A DNA stretch of 64,000 bases from positions 620,001 to 684,000 of the forward strand of contig NZ_JALNMI010000001.1 in NCBI RefSeq assembly GCF_023156585.1. The letters run 5' to 3'. The position numbers and the translations under genes are program-made. Source of the DNA: Subsaxibacter sp. CAU 1640. GTDB lineage: Bacteria; Bacteroidota; Bacteroidia; Flavobacteriales; Flavobacteriaceae. Below, piece by piece: positions 51,135-59,976 of this stretch (the stretch's first letter is position 1; every line of letters starts with the position of its first letter). The notes beneath the pieces are model-generated. The model did no database searches, was not told the origin of the DNA, and saw only the letters and a program-made list of their open reading frames with translations.

Positions 51135-52636
51135 TGATTTCATTAAAATCTGCTTTAGCCAAACCTTTTGCTTCAAGAGTAAAAAAGTCGATTTTAAAAT
51201 GGGCTAATGCACCAGTCGAGACACAGGAAAAAGTTTTTCAAAATCTCATTGCTACTGCTGCAAGCACACAATTCGGCAACGACCACGATTTTATAAATAT
51301 CAAAACGCATTCAGATTTTGTTAAAAGAGTACCTATTCGCGATTATGAAGATCTAAAGCCTTATGTCGAAAGAGTTGTGGCAGGAGAAGAGAATGTTTTA
51401 TGGAAAGGCAAGCCAATTTATTTCGCAAAAACATCAGGAACAACTTCAGGGTCAAAATACATTCCCATTACCAAAGAAAGTATGCCAACGCACGTTGAGG
51501 CAGCCCGTAATGCCATATTGATGTACATAGCAGAAACTGGAAACAGTAAATTTGTAGATGGTAAGATGATTTTTTTGCAAGGCAGTCCAATTTTAGAGGA
51601 GAAAAATGATATTCAATTAGGGAGGCTTTCAGGAATTGTTGCGCATTATGTCCCAAAATATCTTCAAAAAAATAGAATGCCCTCTTGGGAAACTAACTGT
51701 ATCGAAGATTGGGAAACAAAGATAGATGCCATTGTCAAAGAAACTTTGCCAGAAAATATGACAGTGATTTCTGGAATTCCATCTTGGGTTCAAATGTATT
51801 TTGAGAAAATAAACAAAGTAACAGGCAAGAAGGTTGGAGAAGTTTTCAAGAACTTCAACCTGTTCATTTTTGGAGGTGTCAACTATGAACCATACCGAGC
51901 GAAATTTGAAAACCTAATCGGCAGAAAGGTAGATAGCATCGAATTATATCCTGCCAGTGAAGGTTTCTTTGCATTTCAAGACAAGCAAGGAGAAAGAGGA
52001 ATGCTGTTACAGCTAAACTCCGGAATCTTTTACGAATTTGTCAGAGCAGATGAGTTTTTTGACGAAAATCCAAAACGTATCACTATAAAAGATGTAGAAA
52101 CAGGCGTCAACTATGTCATGATTATTTCATCTAATGCTGGTCTTTGGGCATATAATATTGGCGACACGGTTCAGTTTACATCAACAAAACCTTTTAGATT
52201 AATTGTTTCAGGACGAATAAAGCATTTTATTTCGGCATTTGGAGAGCATGTGATTGGCAAGGAGGTTGAGCAAGCGTTAAAGGATGCTCTTGAGGGCACC
52301 TCTATACAGGTTTCAGAATTTACGGTAGCACCACAAATCAATCCTTCAGAGGGCTTGCCATACCACGAATGGCTGATTGAATTCGAAAATGAACCGAAAA
52401 ACCTTCAAGAAATCATATATAAGATTGAAGACTCTCTTCAGAAGCAAAACTCTTATTACTTTGATTTGATTGAAGGTAATGTCTTGCGACCTTTGAAAAT
52501 AACCCAAATTAAGAAGAATGGTTTTCAAGACTATATGAAATCAATTGGGAAATTAGGAGGTCAGAACAAAATACCAAGATTGTCAAATGATAGAAAAATA
52601 GCCGAGGCATTGACGGAACTAAATTTAACTAAATAA
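51134..52636 (+). CDS. GH3-family acyl-adenylate/amide synthetase
   Basis: A 500-residue protein of the GH3 family, named after the plant auxin-response enzymes that join amino acids to acyl acids through an acyl-adenylate. The adenylation motif YFAKTSGTTSGSKYIPIT (about residues 96–113), a FGGVNYEPYRAKFENLIG segment, a YPASEGFFAFQ segment near the adenine pocket, and the later NIGDTVQFTSTKPFRLIVSGRIKHFISAFGEHV all match. The bacterial substrates are unknown. The gene overlaps the M23 peptidase by one base, pointing to a joint transcript, but a link in function is not shown. A terminator is not obvious; the next gene has its own promoter motif. Confidence 0.88.
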   Translation: MISLKSALAKPFASRVKKSILKWANAPVETQEKVFQNLIATAASTQFGNDHDFINIKTHSDFVKRVPIRDYEDLKPYVERVVAGEENVLWKGKPIYFAKTSGTTSGSKYIPITKESMPTHVEAARNAILMYIAETGNSKFVDGKMIFLQGSPILEEKNDIQLGRLSGIVAHYVPKYLQKNRMPSWETNCIEDWETKIDAIVKETLPENMTVISGIPSWVQMYFEKINKVTGKKVGEVFKNFNLFIFGGVNYEPYRAKFENLIGRKVDSIELYPASEGFFAFQDKQGERGMLLQLNSGIFYEFVRADEFFDENPKRITIKDVETGVNYVMIISSNAGLWAYNIGDTVQFTSTKPFRLIVSGRIKHFISAFGEHVIGKEVEQALKDALEGTSIQVSEFTVAPQINPSEGLPYHEWLIEFENEPKNLQEIIYKIEDSLQKQNSYYFDLIEGNVLRPLKITQIKKNGFQDYMKSIGKLGGQNKIPRLSNDRKIAEALTELNLTK

Positions 52637-52639
52637 TAC

Positions 52640-52647
52640 TATATTTG
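52640..52647 (+). promoter_or_regulatory. -7 element (TATATTTG) before the nucleosidase-like gene
   Basis: An exact TAnnTTTG followed by C, 16 bases before the ATG at 52664. Confidence 0.5.
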
Positions 52648-52663
52648 CAGGCTAAAGAACACT

Positions 52664-54352
52664 ATGAGCAGTAAAAAAAACCATGCCAGAACGAGAGCTC
52701 AAGAAAGCTCAAATGCTATTGAAAGAATGTACATTACCATGCGTCATTTGTTCAATAGGGGTTTCTACAAACCTATGGGAATTTCTGGCGAAACACTTCG
52801 AGAGGCTTTGTTGCTATTGCGCCCAGAAATCTATGGTTCCATAGGAGAGGAAAAAGCCGAATTAGATGGTTTGCTCTACGTAATCGACAGATTACCATAT
52901 GGTATCGAAGAATGTACGTTTATCAATCTCACGAGTGATGAAGGCTACAGCAATTCACATTTTAAAGCTATCATTCCCCCAAAAAGACGACGAAACTGTT
53001 TTCGTATTGACGAAGAACAGATGAATATTGAAATTACACGAGGCCGTTCAGAAATTTATGATATTCTTACGCATTTGACTTTCATGTTTGTTGAATCCCA
53101 TAAAATTAGTAAACGGGTTTTGATCGACGAGCAAGGTACAACTACGAGAGATTGGATAAAGCTTGAGAGAGCAGTGATGTCGAAGAAAGAATTATCGCAG
53201 ACCGAAAGAGAAGTAGCGATTACCCATACTGCCAATATTTTGGGCAGAACATTCAATGAACTCACTCAAGTTTACGAGTCTTTCTCTCTGCCTAATAAAC
53301 CAGACCGCTTTCTGCATTTAGTATATTGGTTAGGTAAATTGGCCATTGAAGAAGTTGTCAACAACAATAAAAGAACCGTGACCTTTAGCCCTGTTTTGAG
53401 GGAGCGTTTGGGGCATCATATTCATGGTGAAATATGGGCAGACACTATTAAAGAAACACTATTAAAAAATGGTTTAATAGAGCGTCCGATTCATATCATA
53501 AGCGCTAATATGCATAGTGTTATGAATTCATTTTTTGCGCCACACGCCCTGAAGACGTTTGCTGCAAAAAAATCAATTTTTGAGGTTTATGAAGCGCTTA
53601 GTCAAAAAGGCAATCAAGACTTGCGCAATAAAGTGACGAAAGAAGCGTTGCAAAGAGGAATGATATATATTCCTGATGCATCAGGAACATATATTGACGT
53701 TCAAATTTTTGATACAGCAAAGATTGATTTCTCGAAAACAGATATTGAAGTGTCAAAAAAAGCCAAAGACTATGATAAGCCCGTGATTTTTGTGATGGAC
53801 TATGCTTTTGGAGAGCAGGCTTATGAAACCATGGACGAATTGTTAAAACCAATCAAGGTGAATGGCAAAAAATTACACCTGAATGTAGAATCAGTTTCCA
53901 TAATGGGGAAAGCAGGTATTCTCGAAGGCGGCAAAGGAGATATTATGATTCCATCTGCACATATTTTTGAGGGTACAGCAGACAATTATCCATTTGAAAA
54001 TGAACTTTCAAAGGCAGATTTAGACAATGAAGGCATACATGTTTGTGAGGGCTCTATGATTACAGTATTGGGTACCTCGCTTCAAAACAAAGAGATTTTG
54101 AAATTCTTTTTCAACTCAACATGGAATGTGATTGGATTGGAAATGGAAGGAGCCCACTACCAAAAGGCCATTCAGGCAGCTTCAAAAGTAAGAGGCAGCA
54201 TTAACCCGAATGTGAAAGTAAGATACGCCTATTATGCCAGTGATAATCCATTGGAAACCGGAAGCACTTTAGCTTCAGGCGGGCTGGGAACTTCAGGTGT
54301 AAAACCTACATATTTGATTACTAGAAAAATATTACAACAAATTTTTAATTAA
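52664..54352 (+). CDS. Uncharacterised protein, C-terminal half nucleoside-phosphorylase-like (DUF6909 type)
   Basis: A 562-residue cytoplasmic protein I take to be the Bacteroidota family named DUF6909. The first half (about 1–280) is a helical domain rich in charged residues with no motif I know. The second half looks like the nucleoside phosphorylase/nucleosidase fold: DKPVIFVMDYAFGEQAYETMDELL, SVSIMGKAGILEGGKGDIMIPSAHIFEGT and, in particular, WNVIGLEMEGAHYQKAIQAA, which has the E-M-E-G-A base/ribose-binding motif of MTA/SAH nucleosidases. A nucleosidase acting on a purine nucleoside or nucleotide is therefore possible but unproven. It lies nine bases before the Wzz-like gene, the first of the polysaccharide locus. 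Confidence 0.72.
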   Translation: MSSKKNHARTRAQESSNAIERMYITMRHLFNRGFYKPMGISGETLREALLLLRPEIYGSIGEEKAELDGLLYVIDRLPYGIEECTFINLTSDEGYSNSHFKAIIPPKRRRNCFRIDEEQMNIEITRGRSEIYDILTHLTFMFVESHKISKRVLIDEQGTTTRDWIKLERAVMSKKELSQTEREVAITHTANILGRTFNELTQVYESFSLPNKPDRFLHLVYWLGKLAIEEVVNNNKRTVTFSPVLRERLGHHIHGEIWADTIKETLLKNGLIERPIHIISANMHSVMNSFFAPHALKTFAAKKSIFEVYEALSQKGNQDLRNKVTKEALQRGMIYIPDASGTYIDVQIFDTAKIDFSKTDIEVSKKAKDYDKPVIFVMDYAFGEQAYETMDELLKPIKVNGKKLHLNVESVSIMGKAGILEGGKGDIMIPSAHIFEGTADNYPFENELSKADLDNEGIHVCEGSMITVLGTSLQNKEILKFFFNSTWNVIGLEMEGAHYQKAIQAASKVRGSINPNVKVRYAYYASDNPLETGSTLASGGLGTSGVKPTYLITRKILQQIFN

Positions 54353-54361
54353 AAGATTGAA

Positions 54362-55429
54362 ATGAGTAAAGATTTACAAAGACAGACAAGATCAGAGGAG
54401 GTTGATATTTTGGAAATTTTCAATCTTATAGGAAGAGCTATTAAGTCTTTTTTTGACTTTCTTTTAAGAATATTCAATTTAGTGTTCAAATTCTTAATTC
54501 TTCTAGCATTATTTATAAGATCAAATATTAAAATACTTGTTGGAGCAGCTATTTTAGGCTTAATTATTGGGGTAGTCTCGGATTATATCCTGAAGAACAA
54601 CAGCTACACCTCTGTGATGATTGTTGAACCAAATTTCGGCGTCGCATTTCCTTTAGTTAATAAAATTGAATTGTATTCGGAGTTGGCTCAATCTAAAGAT
54701 TCAATATCCTTATCATCTGCATTGGGGATATCTGTGTCGGATGCTGCTAAAATTATTGATTTTAAAATAGAGCCTGAAAAAAATGAAAATGAGCAACTAA
54801 AATTATTCAATCGCTTTGTCGAAGACGCTGACACGATGATGCTCAAGAATGTCACATTTGACAAATTTAAAGACAACCTGTCTATTTATGACTATACTAG
54901 ATACTTTATTACGCTTGAGGTTAGAGACAAAATCATTTTTAATAATGCTGAAGATAAAATTTTGGATTTATCCATACCTAGATATCTCAAAGAACTTCAA
55001 AAAGCAGATTTAACAAGTTTAGATGTTGAAGAAAGATCAATGAACATCGCTTTGCAAAAAATAGATTCTTTACGCAATGATTATAGAAAGGTGATGATTA
55101 CCAATATTGATAAAGACGAAAGAAAAGGGGCGAATGCCACTAACATTTATCTTGGAACGGAAAAGGTGCACCCAACTAATGAACTTCAATTATTTGATCT
55201 AGAAAAGAGATATATTGATGGTTTGGAAACAATTCGATTAGAAAAAGCTATAAAGGATAATGTTCTGAATGTAGTGGCTGGTTTCGAGCAGGTTGGCATT
55301 AAAACTAAAGATAAAAGAAAATACATTATTATTCTTGTAACAGTATCTATTGCATTTTTGGTTCTTATTTTAATAGAGTTAAATAAGTTTTTGACGATTC
55401 AGGAAAGGAAGATTAAAAACGATGCTTAA
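54362..55429 (+). CDS. Wzz-like polysaccharide chain-length/export protein
   Basis: A 355-residue inner-membrane protein with a first hydrophobic region from about residue 25 to 78, including SNIKILVGAAILGLIIGVVSDYIL, and a last helix near 325–345 (KYIIILVTVSIAFLVLILIEL). A largely helical periplasmic part lies between them. This two-helix, long-periplasm plan matches Wzz/polysaccharide co-polymerases that set glycan chain length. The terminal proline-rich motif of classical Wzz is not evident, and no kinase domain is fused. The gene is very AT-rich. It overlaps rfbB by eight bases, and the following sugar-nucleotide genes support a role in surface glycan synthesis. Confidence 0.65.
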   Translation: MSKDLQRQTRSEEVDILEIFNLIGRAIKSFFDFLLRIFNLVFKFLILLALFIRSNIKILVGAAILGLIIGVVSDYILKNNSYTSVMIVEPNFGVAFPLVNKIELYSELAQSKDSISLSSALGISVSDAAKIIDFKIEPEKNENEQLKLFNRFVEDADTMMLKNVTFDKFKDNLSIYDYTRYFITLEVRDKIIFNNAEDKILDLSIPRYLKELQKADLTSLDVEERSMNIALQKIDSLRNDYRKVMITNIDKDERKGANATNIYLGTEKVHPTNELQLFDLEKRYIDGLETIRLEKAIKDNVLNVVAGFEQVGIKTKDKRKYIIILVTVSIAFLVLILIELNKFLTIQERKIKNDA

Positions 55430-56468
55430 ATTATTAATTACTGGTGGCTGCGGATTTATAGGCTCACATGTGGTAAGACTATTTGTTGAGAAATATCCAG
55501 ATTATCATATTTACAATCTTGACGCACTGACCTATGCGGGGAACCTAGAGAACCTTGTAGATGTAGAAAGCAATTCAAACTATACCTTTATTAAAGGCGA
55601 TATTATAGATGAGGCTTTTGTAAACAAGCTTTTTGAAGATTACAAGTTTGATAATGTTATCCATTTAGCGGCTGAGTCTCATGTAGATCGATCTATTGAA
55701 GACCCGTTGGCATTTGTGAAAACGAATGTTATAGGCACCATGGTTTTGCTAAATGCTTTTAAAAATCTTTGGAAAAACAATTTCAACAACAAGAGATTTT
55801 ACCATATAAGCACAGATGAGGTATATGGCACTTTAGGCGAAACGGGTCTTTTTACAGAATCCACATCTTACGACCCAAACTCACCCTATTCTGCATCTAA
55901 AGCAAGCTCTGATCACTTTGTCAGAGCTTATGGAGAAACGTATGGCCTGCCATACATTATCACAAACTGCTCAAACAATTATGGTCCAAATCAGTTTCCT
56001 GAAAAACTGATACCGCTTTTTATAAATAACATTATCAATAACAAACCACTTCCCGTATATGGAGACGGAAACTACACTAGAGATTGGCTTTATGTGGTGG
56101 ATCATGCTAGAGCCATTGATGTGGCGTTTCATGATGGTGTAAATGGAGAAACCTATAACATTGGAGGTTTCAACGAATGGAAAAACATAGATTTGGTCAA
56201 ATTGTTGTGTGCACAAATGGATATTGAATTGGGAAGACCTGAAGGCACGTCTGAAAACCTAATTACTTTTGTAAAAGATAGACCCGGACACGATTTGAGA
56301 TACGCTATTGATGCTTCAAAAATTAAGAATGAACTGGGATGGGAGCCCTCGCTCATCTTTGAAGAAGGCCTGAAAAAAACAATACACTGGTATCTGAATA
56401 ATGAAGAATGGCTTAATAATGTTACTAGCGGAGAATATCAAAACTATTACCAAAAGCAATATAATTAA
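55422..56468 (+). CDS. rfbB: dTDP-glucose 4,6-dehydratase
   Basis: Converts dTDP-glucose to dTDP-4-keto-6-deoxyglucose, the second step of dTDP-L-rhamnose synthesis. The NAD-binding motif TGGCGFIGSHVVRLF (residues 6–20), the HISTDEVYGTLG active-site loop, and SPYSASKASSDHFVRAY, with the catalytic Tyr and Lys of the YxxxK pair, are intact. FPEKLIPLFINN and YGDGNYTRDWLYVVDH also match. Length (348) is normal. Order in the operon is rfbB-A-C-D, with short gaps or overlaps (3 bases to rfbA). The start at 55422 overlaps the Wzz-like gene. Confidence 0.97.
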   Translation: MLKLLITGGCGFIGSHVVRLFVEKYPDYHIYNLDALTYAGNLENLVDVESNSNYTFIKGDIIDEAFVNKLFEDYKFDNVIHLAAESHVDRSIEDPLAFVKTNVIGTMVLLNAFKNLWKNNFNNKRFYHISTDEVYGTLGETGLFTESTSYDPNSPYSASKASSDHFVRAYGETYGLPYIITNCSNNYGPNQFPEKLIPLFINNIINNKPLPVYGDGNYTRDWLYVVDHARAIDVAFHDGVNGETYNIGGFNEWKNIDLVKLLCAQMDIELGRPEGTSENLITFVKDRPGHDLRYAIDASKIKNELGWEPSLIFEEGLKKTIHWYLNNEEWLNNVTSGEYQNYYQKQYN

Positions 56469-56471
56469 AGA

Positions 56472-57341
56472 ATGAAAGGAATTATACTAGCTGGAGGTTC
56501 TGGCACTAGACTACACCCATTAACGCTATCTGTAAGTAAACAATTGATGCCTATTTACGACAAGCCGATGATTTACTATCCACTTTCAACTTTGATGTAT
56601 TCTGGTATTAGAGAGGTCTTGATTATTTCAACCCCAAAGGACTTACCGTTATTTAAGGATCTTTTGGGTGATGGAGAAAAATACGGTTGTAAATTCGAAT
56701 ATGCGATTCAAGAAGAACCGAATGGTTTAGCTGAAGCCTTCATAATTGGAGCTGAATTTATTGACAATGATAAAGTGGCTCTAATATTAGGCGACAATAT
56801 TTTCTATGGATCGGGTTTGTCGAAACTCTTGCAGGACAACAATGATCCAGAAGGAGGTATTATCTACGCTTATCGCGTTCATGATCCAGAACGTTATGGT
56901 GTTGTTGAGTTTGATAAAAACGGACAGGCAGTTTCAATTGAAGAAAAACCCAGTGATCCAAAATCTAATTTTGCGGTTCCAGGGATTTATTTCTATGACA
57001 ATAGCGTTGTTGAGATCGCCAAAAGCATCAAGCCAAGCCATAGAGGTGAGCTCGAAATAACGGATGTCAACAAAGAATACCTAAAGCAAGGAAAATTAAA
57101 TGTCAGCATTTTAGACAGGGGTACAGCTTGGCTTGACACCGGAACGTTTCAATCTTTAATGCAGGCTTCACAATTTGTGGAGGTGATTGAAGAACGCCAA
57201 GGACTAAAAATAGGCTCTATTGAAGGTGCGGCTTATGAGATGGGATACATTACAGAAGAACAATTCAAGGCACTTGCCGCGTCACTGATGAAAAGCGGTT
57301 ACGGAAAGAACCTATTGGGTTTATTGAATAATAAGGAATGA
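56472..57341 (+). CDS. rfbA: Glucose-1-phosphate thymidylyltransferase
   Basis: Makes dTDP-glucose from dTTP and glucose-1-phosphate, the first step of the rhamnose pathway. The nucleotidyltransferase signature [37 protein letters not shown] (residues 6–42) is intact, and [34 protein letters not shown] and [18 protein letters not shown] are as in RmlA. Length (289) is normal. It follows rfbB by three bases and overlaps rfbC by four. Confidence 0.97.
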   Translation: MKGIILAGGSGTRLHPLTLSVSKQLMPIYDKPMIYYPLSTLMYSGIREVLIISTPKDLPLFKDLLGDGEKYGCKFEYAIQEEPNGLAEAFIIGAEFIDNDKVALILGDNIFYGSGLSKLLQDNNDPEGGIIYAYRVHDPERYGVVEFDKNGQAVSIEEKPSDPKSNFAVPGIYFYDNSVVEIAKSIKPSHRGELEITDVNKEYLKQGKLNVSILDRGTAWLDTGTFQSLMQASQFVEVIEERQGLKIGSIEGAAYEMGYITEEQFKALAASLMKSGYGKNLLGLLNNKE

Positions 57342-57883
57342 TTGCTACCGAAACAAATCTACAAGGCTGTTTTGTTTTAGAACCAAGGGTTTTTGATGAC
57401 CAAAGAGGCTATTTTTTTGAAAGCTTCAATCAAAAAACATTTAATGAGTTAATCGGACAAAACATATCTTTTGTACAAGACAACGAGTCCTCTTCAACCA
57501 AAGGAGTCTTACGCGGGTTGCATTTTCAAAAGGGAGAGCATGCCCAAGCTAAATTAGTTCGAGTTATAAAAGGAAAAGTATTGGATGTTGTTGTTGATTT
57601 AAGAAAAGATTCGAAAACTTATGGACAGCAATTCTCTTTAGAGCTTTCCGAAGCTAATAAAAAGCAGTTATTTGTACCAAAAGGATTTGCCCACGGTTTC
57701 ATAGTATTAAGCGATTCAGCAATTTTTTCATATAAGTGCGATAATTATTACAACAAAGAATCTGAAGGAGGCATTATTTACAATGATAAAACGTTAAATA
57801 TTGACTGGCAGCTTCCAGAAGAAAGCTATATCATTTCTTCGAAAGATTTGGAACTACCACCATTTGAAAATTTAATAATATGA
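57338..57883 (+). CDS. rfbC: dTDP-4-dehydrorhamnose 3,5-epimerase
   Basis: Epimerises C3 and C5 of dTDP-4-keto-6-deoxyglucose. The cupin-fold RmlC shows [70 protein letters not shown], with the catalytic His in LRGLHFQ, and [36 protein letters not shown]. Length (181) is normal. The start overlaps rfbA by four bases and its end overlaps rfbD by four, so the four genes are translated together. Confidence 0.96.
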   Translation: MIATETNLQGCFVLEPRVFDDQRGYFFESFNQKTFNELIGQNISFVQDNESSSTKGVLRGLHFQKGEHAQAKLVRVIKGKVLDVVVDLRKDSKTYGQQFSLELSEANKKQLFVPKGFAHGFIVLSDSAIFSYKCDNYYNKESEGGIIYNDKTLNIDWQLPEESYIISSKDLELPPFENLII

Positions 57884-58746
57884 AAACCAAAATATTGGTT
57901 ACTGGTGCAAATGGTCAACTGGGTAAGACCATAAGCGATTTATATCTACATAACGAGGATGATTTGGAGTTTGTTTTTGTCTCGAAGAAGGAATTAGACA
58001 TTTCTGATAAAGCCAAGTTAACTACTTATTTTGAGAAGAATTCTTTTGATTATTGCATCAATTGCGCAGCCTACACCAACGTGGAGCAAGCCGAAGAATC
58101 TATTGAGGATGCTTTTAAAGTTAATGCCGAAGCCGTTGGACATTTAGCCGAAAGCTGCAGCAATTCAAATACAATACTTATTCATATTTCTACCGATTAT
58201 GTTTTTGACGGAAAGAAGCGAACACCATATTCAGAAACGGACGAGACAAGCCCTATAAATCAATATGGTCACTCCAAACTGGAAGGTGAAAAGTTGATTG
58301 CGAAACATTTTTCCGAGTATTTTATAATCAGAACATCTTGGCTTTATTCCAAACACCCGAAGAATTTCGTTACAACCATCGTTTCGAAAATTAAAGAAAA
58401 TAGAGATTTAACTATAACCACTTCTCAAGAAGGAACTCCTACTAGCTGTGTTGAGTTGGCAAAATTCATTCATCACTTAATTGTCAGTCAAAACAAGCAA
58501 TTCGGGATTTACCATTTTAGCGCCAAAGGTCAAGCATCTTGGTTTGATTTTGCTTTGGTCATTACTGAAAACTTTCAAGCTTACGACAGAAGCAAAGTTA
58601 AACCTGTTGACTCATTCAAATCTAAAGCAGAACGGCCAGAGTATAGTGTCATGAACAATAATAAAACTCAAAAGATTTACCATCATCAAAATGATTGGAA
58701 AGCCGATGTAGCTGAAGTTGTTAAGACTATTTTATCAAACAACTGA
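57880..58746 (+). CDS. rfbD: dTDP-4-dehydrorhamnose reductase
   Basis: Completes dTDP-L-rhamnose synthesis by reducing C4 with NAD(P)H. The Rossmann motif VTGANGQLGKTI (about residues 6–17), the YCINCAAYTNVEQAEES segment, the STDYVFDGKKRTPYSETDETSPINQYGHSKLEGE, with the catalytic Tyr/Lys pair, and the RTSWLYSK segment match RmlD. Length (288) is normal. It is the last gene of the rhamnose block; a 111-base gap follows before gmd, with its own promoter motif. Confidence 0.95.
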   Translation: MKTKILVTGANGQLGKTISDLYLHNEDDLEFVFVSKKELDISDKAKLTTYFEKNSFDYCINCAAYTNVEQAEESIEDAFKVNAEAVGHLAESCSNSNTILIHISTDYVFDGKKRTPYSETDETSPINQYGHSKLEGEKLIAKHFSEYFIIRTSWLYSKHPKNFVTTIVSKIKENRDLTITTSQEGTPTSCVELAKFIHHLIVSQNKQFGIYHFSAKGQASWFDFALVITENFQAYDRSKVKPVDSFKSKAERPEYSVMNNNKTQKIYHHQNDWKADVAEVVKTILSNN

Positions 58747-58786
58747 TTTATCACTGCATATCATTTTAATTCCCCTCTCAAAACAC

Positions 58787-58794
58787 TACATTTG
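58787..58794 (+). promoter_or_regulatory. -7 element (TACATTTG) upstream of gmd
   Basis: An exact TAnnTTTG followed by C, 63 bases before the gmd ATG. It would start a new transcript for the fucose and sulfate genes. Confidence 0.45.
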
Positions 58795-58857
58795 CCATTC
58801 TGAAATTTACAGAGTTTTTTATTTTTAGCCTTTATAAGACAATATATTAATCATTAT

Positions 58858-59973
58858 ATGCAAAAAGTAGCGTTAATAACTGGAATAACAGGACAGGACG
58901 GAGCTTATTTAAGCGAGTTTTTACTAAAAAAAGGTTACATAGTTCACGGGGTTAAAAGGAGATCTTCCTTATTTAATACCGACAGAATTGATCATCTATA
59001 TCAAGACCCCCATGAAGAGAATAGGAATTTCGTACTTCATTATGGCGATTTGACTGACAGTACCAATCTTATTAGAATCATCCAAGAGATACAACCTGAT
59101 GAGATTTATAATCTAGCGGCCATGAGCCACGTGCACGTATCATTTGAAATACCTGAATATACGGCCAATGTAGATGGAATAGGCACCTTGCGCCTTCTCG
59201 AGGCTATCAGAATGCTGGGATTAGAGAAGAAAACAAGAATTTACCAAGCATCGACTTCTGAACTTTATGGAAAAGTGCAAGAAGTGCCCCAAACGGAAAA
59301 AACGCCTTTTTATCCAAGAAGCCCTTATGCTGTGGCAAAAATGTACGCCTTTTGGATAACAGTAAATTACCGTGAGGCTTATAACATTTACGCCTGCAAC
59401 GGAATTCTGTTTAATCACGAATCACCTATCAGAGGAGAAACTTTCGTAACTAGAAAGATCACAAGGGCAACCTCAAAAATCGCACTCGGCCTTCAGGATA
59501 AAGTATACCTTGGCAATTTAGATGCACAGCGTGATTGGGGGCACGCCAAAGATTATGTGAGAATGATGTGGATGATTCTTCAGGCAGAACAACCTGAAGA
59601 TTGGGTGATTGCTACGGGAAAAACAACACGAGTAAGGGATTTTGTAAGAATGTCTTTTGCCCACGTCGGGATTGAACTGGAGTTTAAAGGCTCTGGTGTT
59701 GATGAAAAAGCATATGTGAAGTCCTGTAACAATCCAGAATATCAATTACCAATTGGAAAAGAAGTGGTTGCCGTAGACAAGGCATACCATAGACCGACAG
59801 AAGTCGATTTGTTGATTGGTGATGCTACGAAGGCGAAAGAAAAATTGGGTTGGATTCCTGAATATGATTTGGATGCCTTGGTTGATGATATGATGGCAAG
59901 CGACCTGAAACTGATGAAAAAGCAACAGTTTCTCAAGGAGAATGGATATACTATTAAAAACTACTTTGAATAA
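58858..59973 (+). CDS. gmd: GDP-mannose 4,6-dehydratase
   Basis: Converts GDP-mannose to GDP-4-keto-6-deoxymannose, the first step towards GDP-L-fucose. The NADP motif [31 protein letters not shown] (residues 7–37), [44 protein letters not shown], with the catalytic Tyr and Lys, and [20 protein letters not shown] and [21 protein letters not shown] are diagnostic of Gmd. Length (371) is normal. The stop is immediately followed by the next gene. Alternative NDP-sugar dehydratases would not have the RGETFVTRK segment. Confidence 0.96.
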   Translation: MQKVALITGITGQDGAYLSEFLLKKGYIVHGVKRRSSLFNTDRIDHLYQDPHEENRNFVLHYGDLTDSTNLIRIIQEIQPDEIYNLAAMSHVHVSFEIPEYTANVDGIGTLRLLEAIRMLGLEKKTRIYQASTSELYGKVQEVPQTEKTPFYPRSPYAVAKMYAFWITVNYREAYNIYACNGILFNHESPIRGETFVTRKITRATSKIALGLQDKVYLGNLDAQRDWGHAKDYVRMMWMILQAEQPEDWVIATGKTTRVRDFVRMSFAHVGIELEFKGSGVDEKAYVKSCNNPEYQLPIGKEVVAVDKAYHRPTEVDLLIGDATKAKEKLGWIPEYDLDALVDDMMASDLKLMKKQQFLKENGYTIKNYFE

Positions 59974-59976
59974 TTG

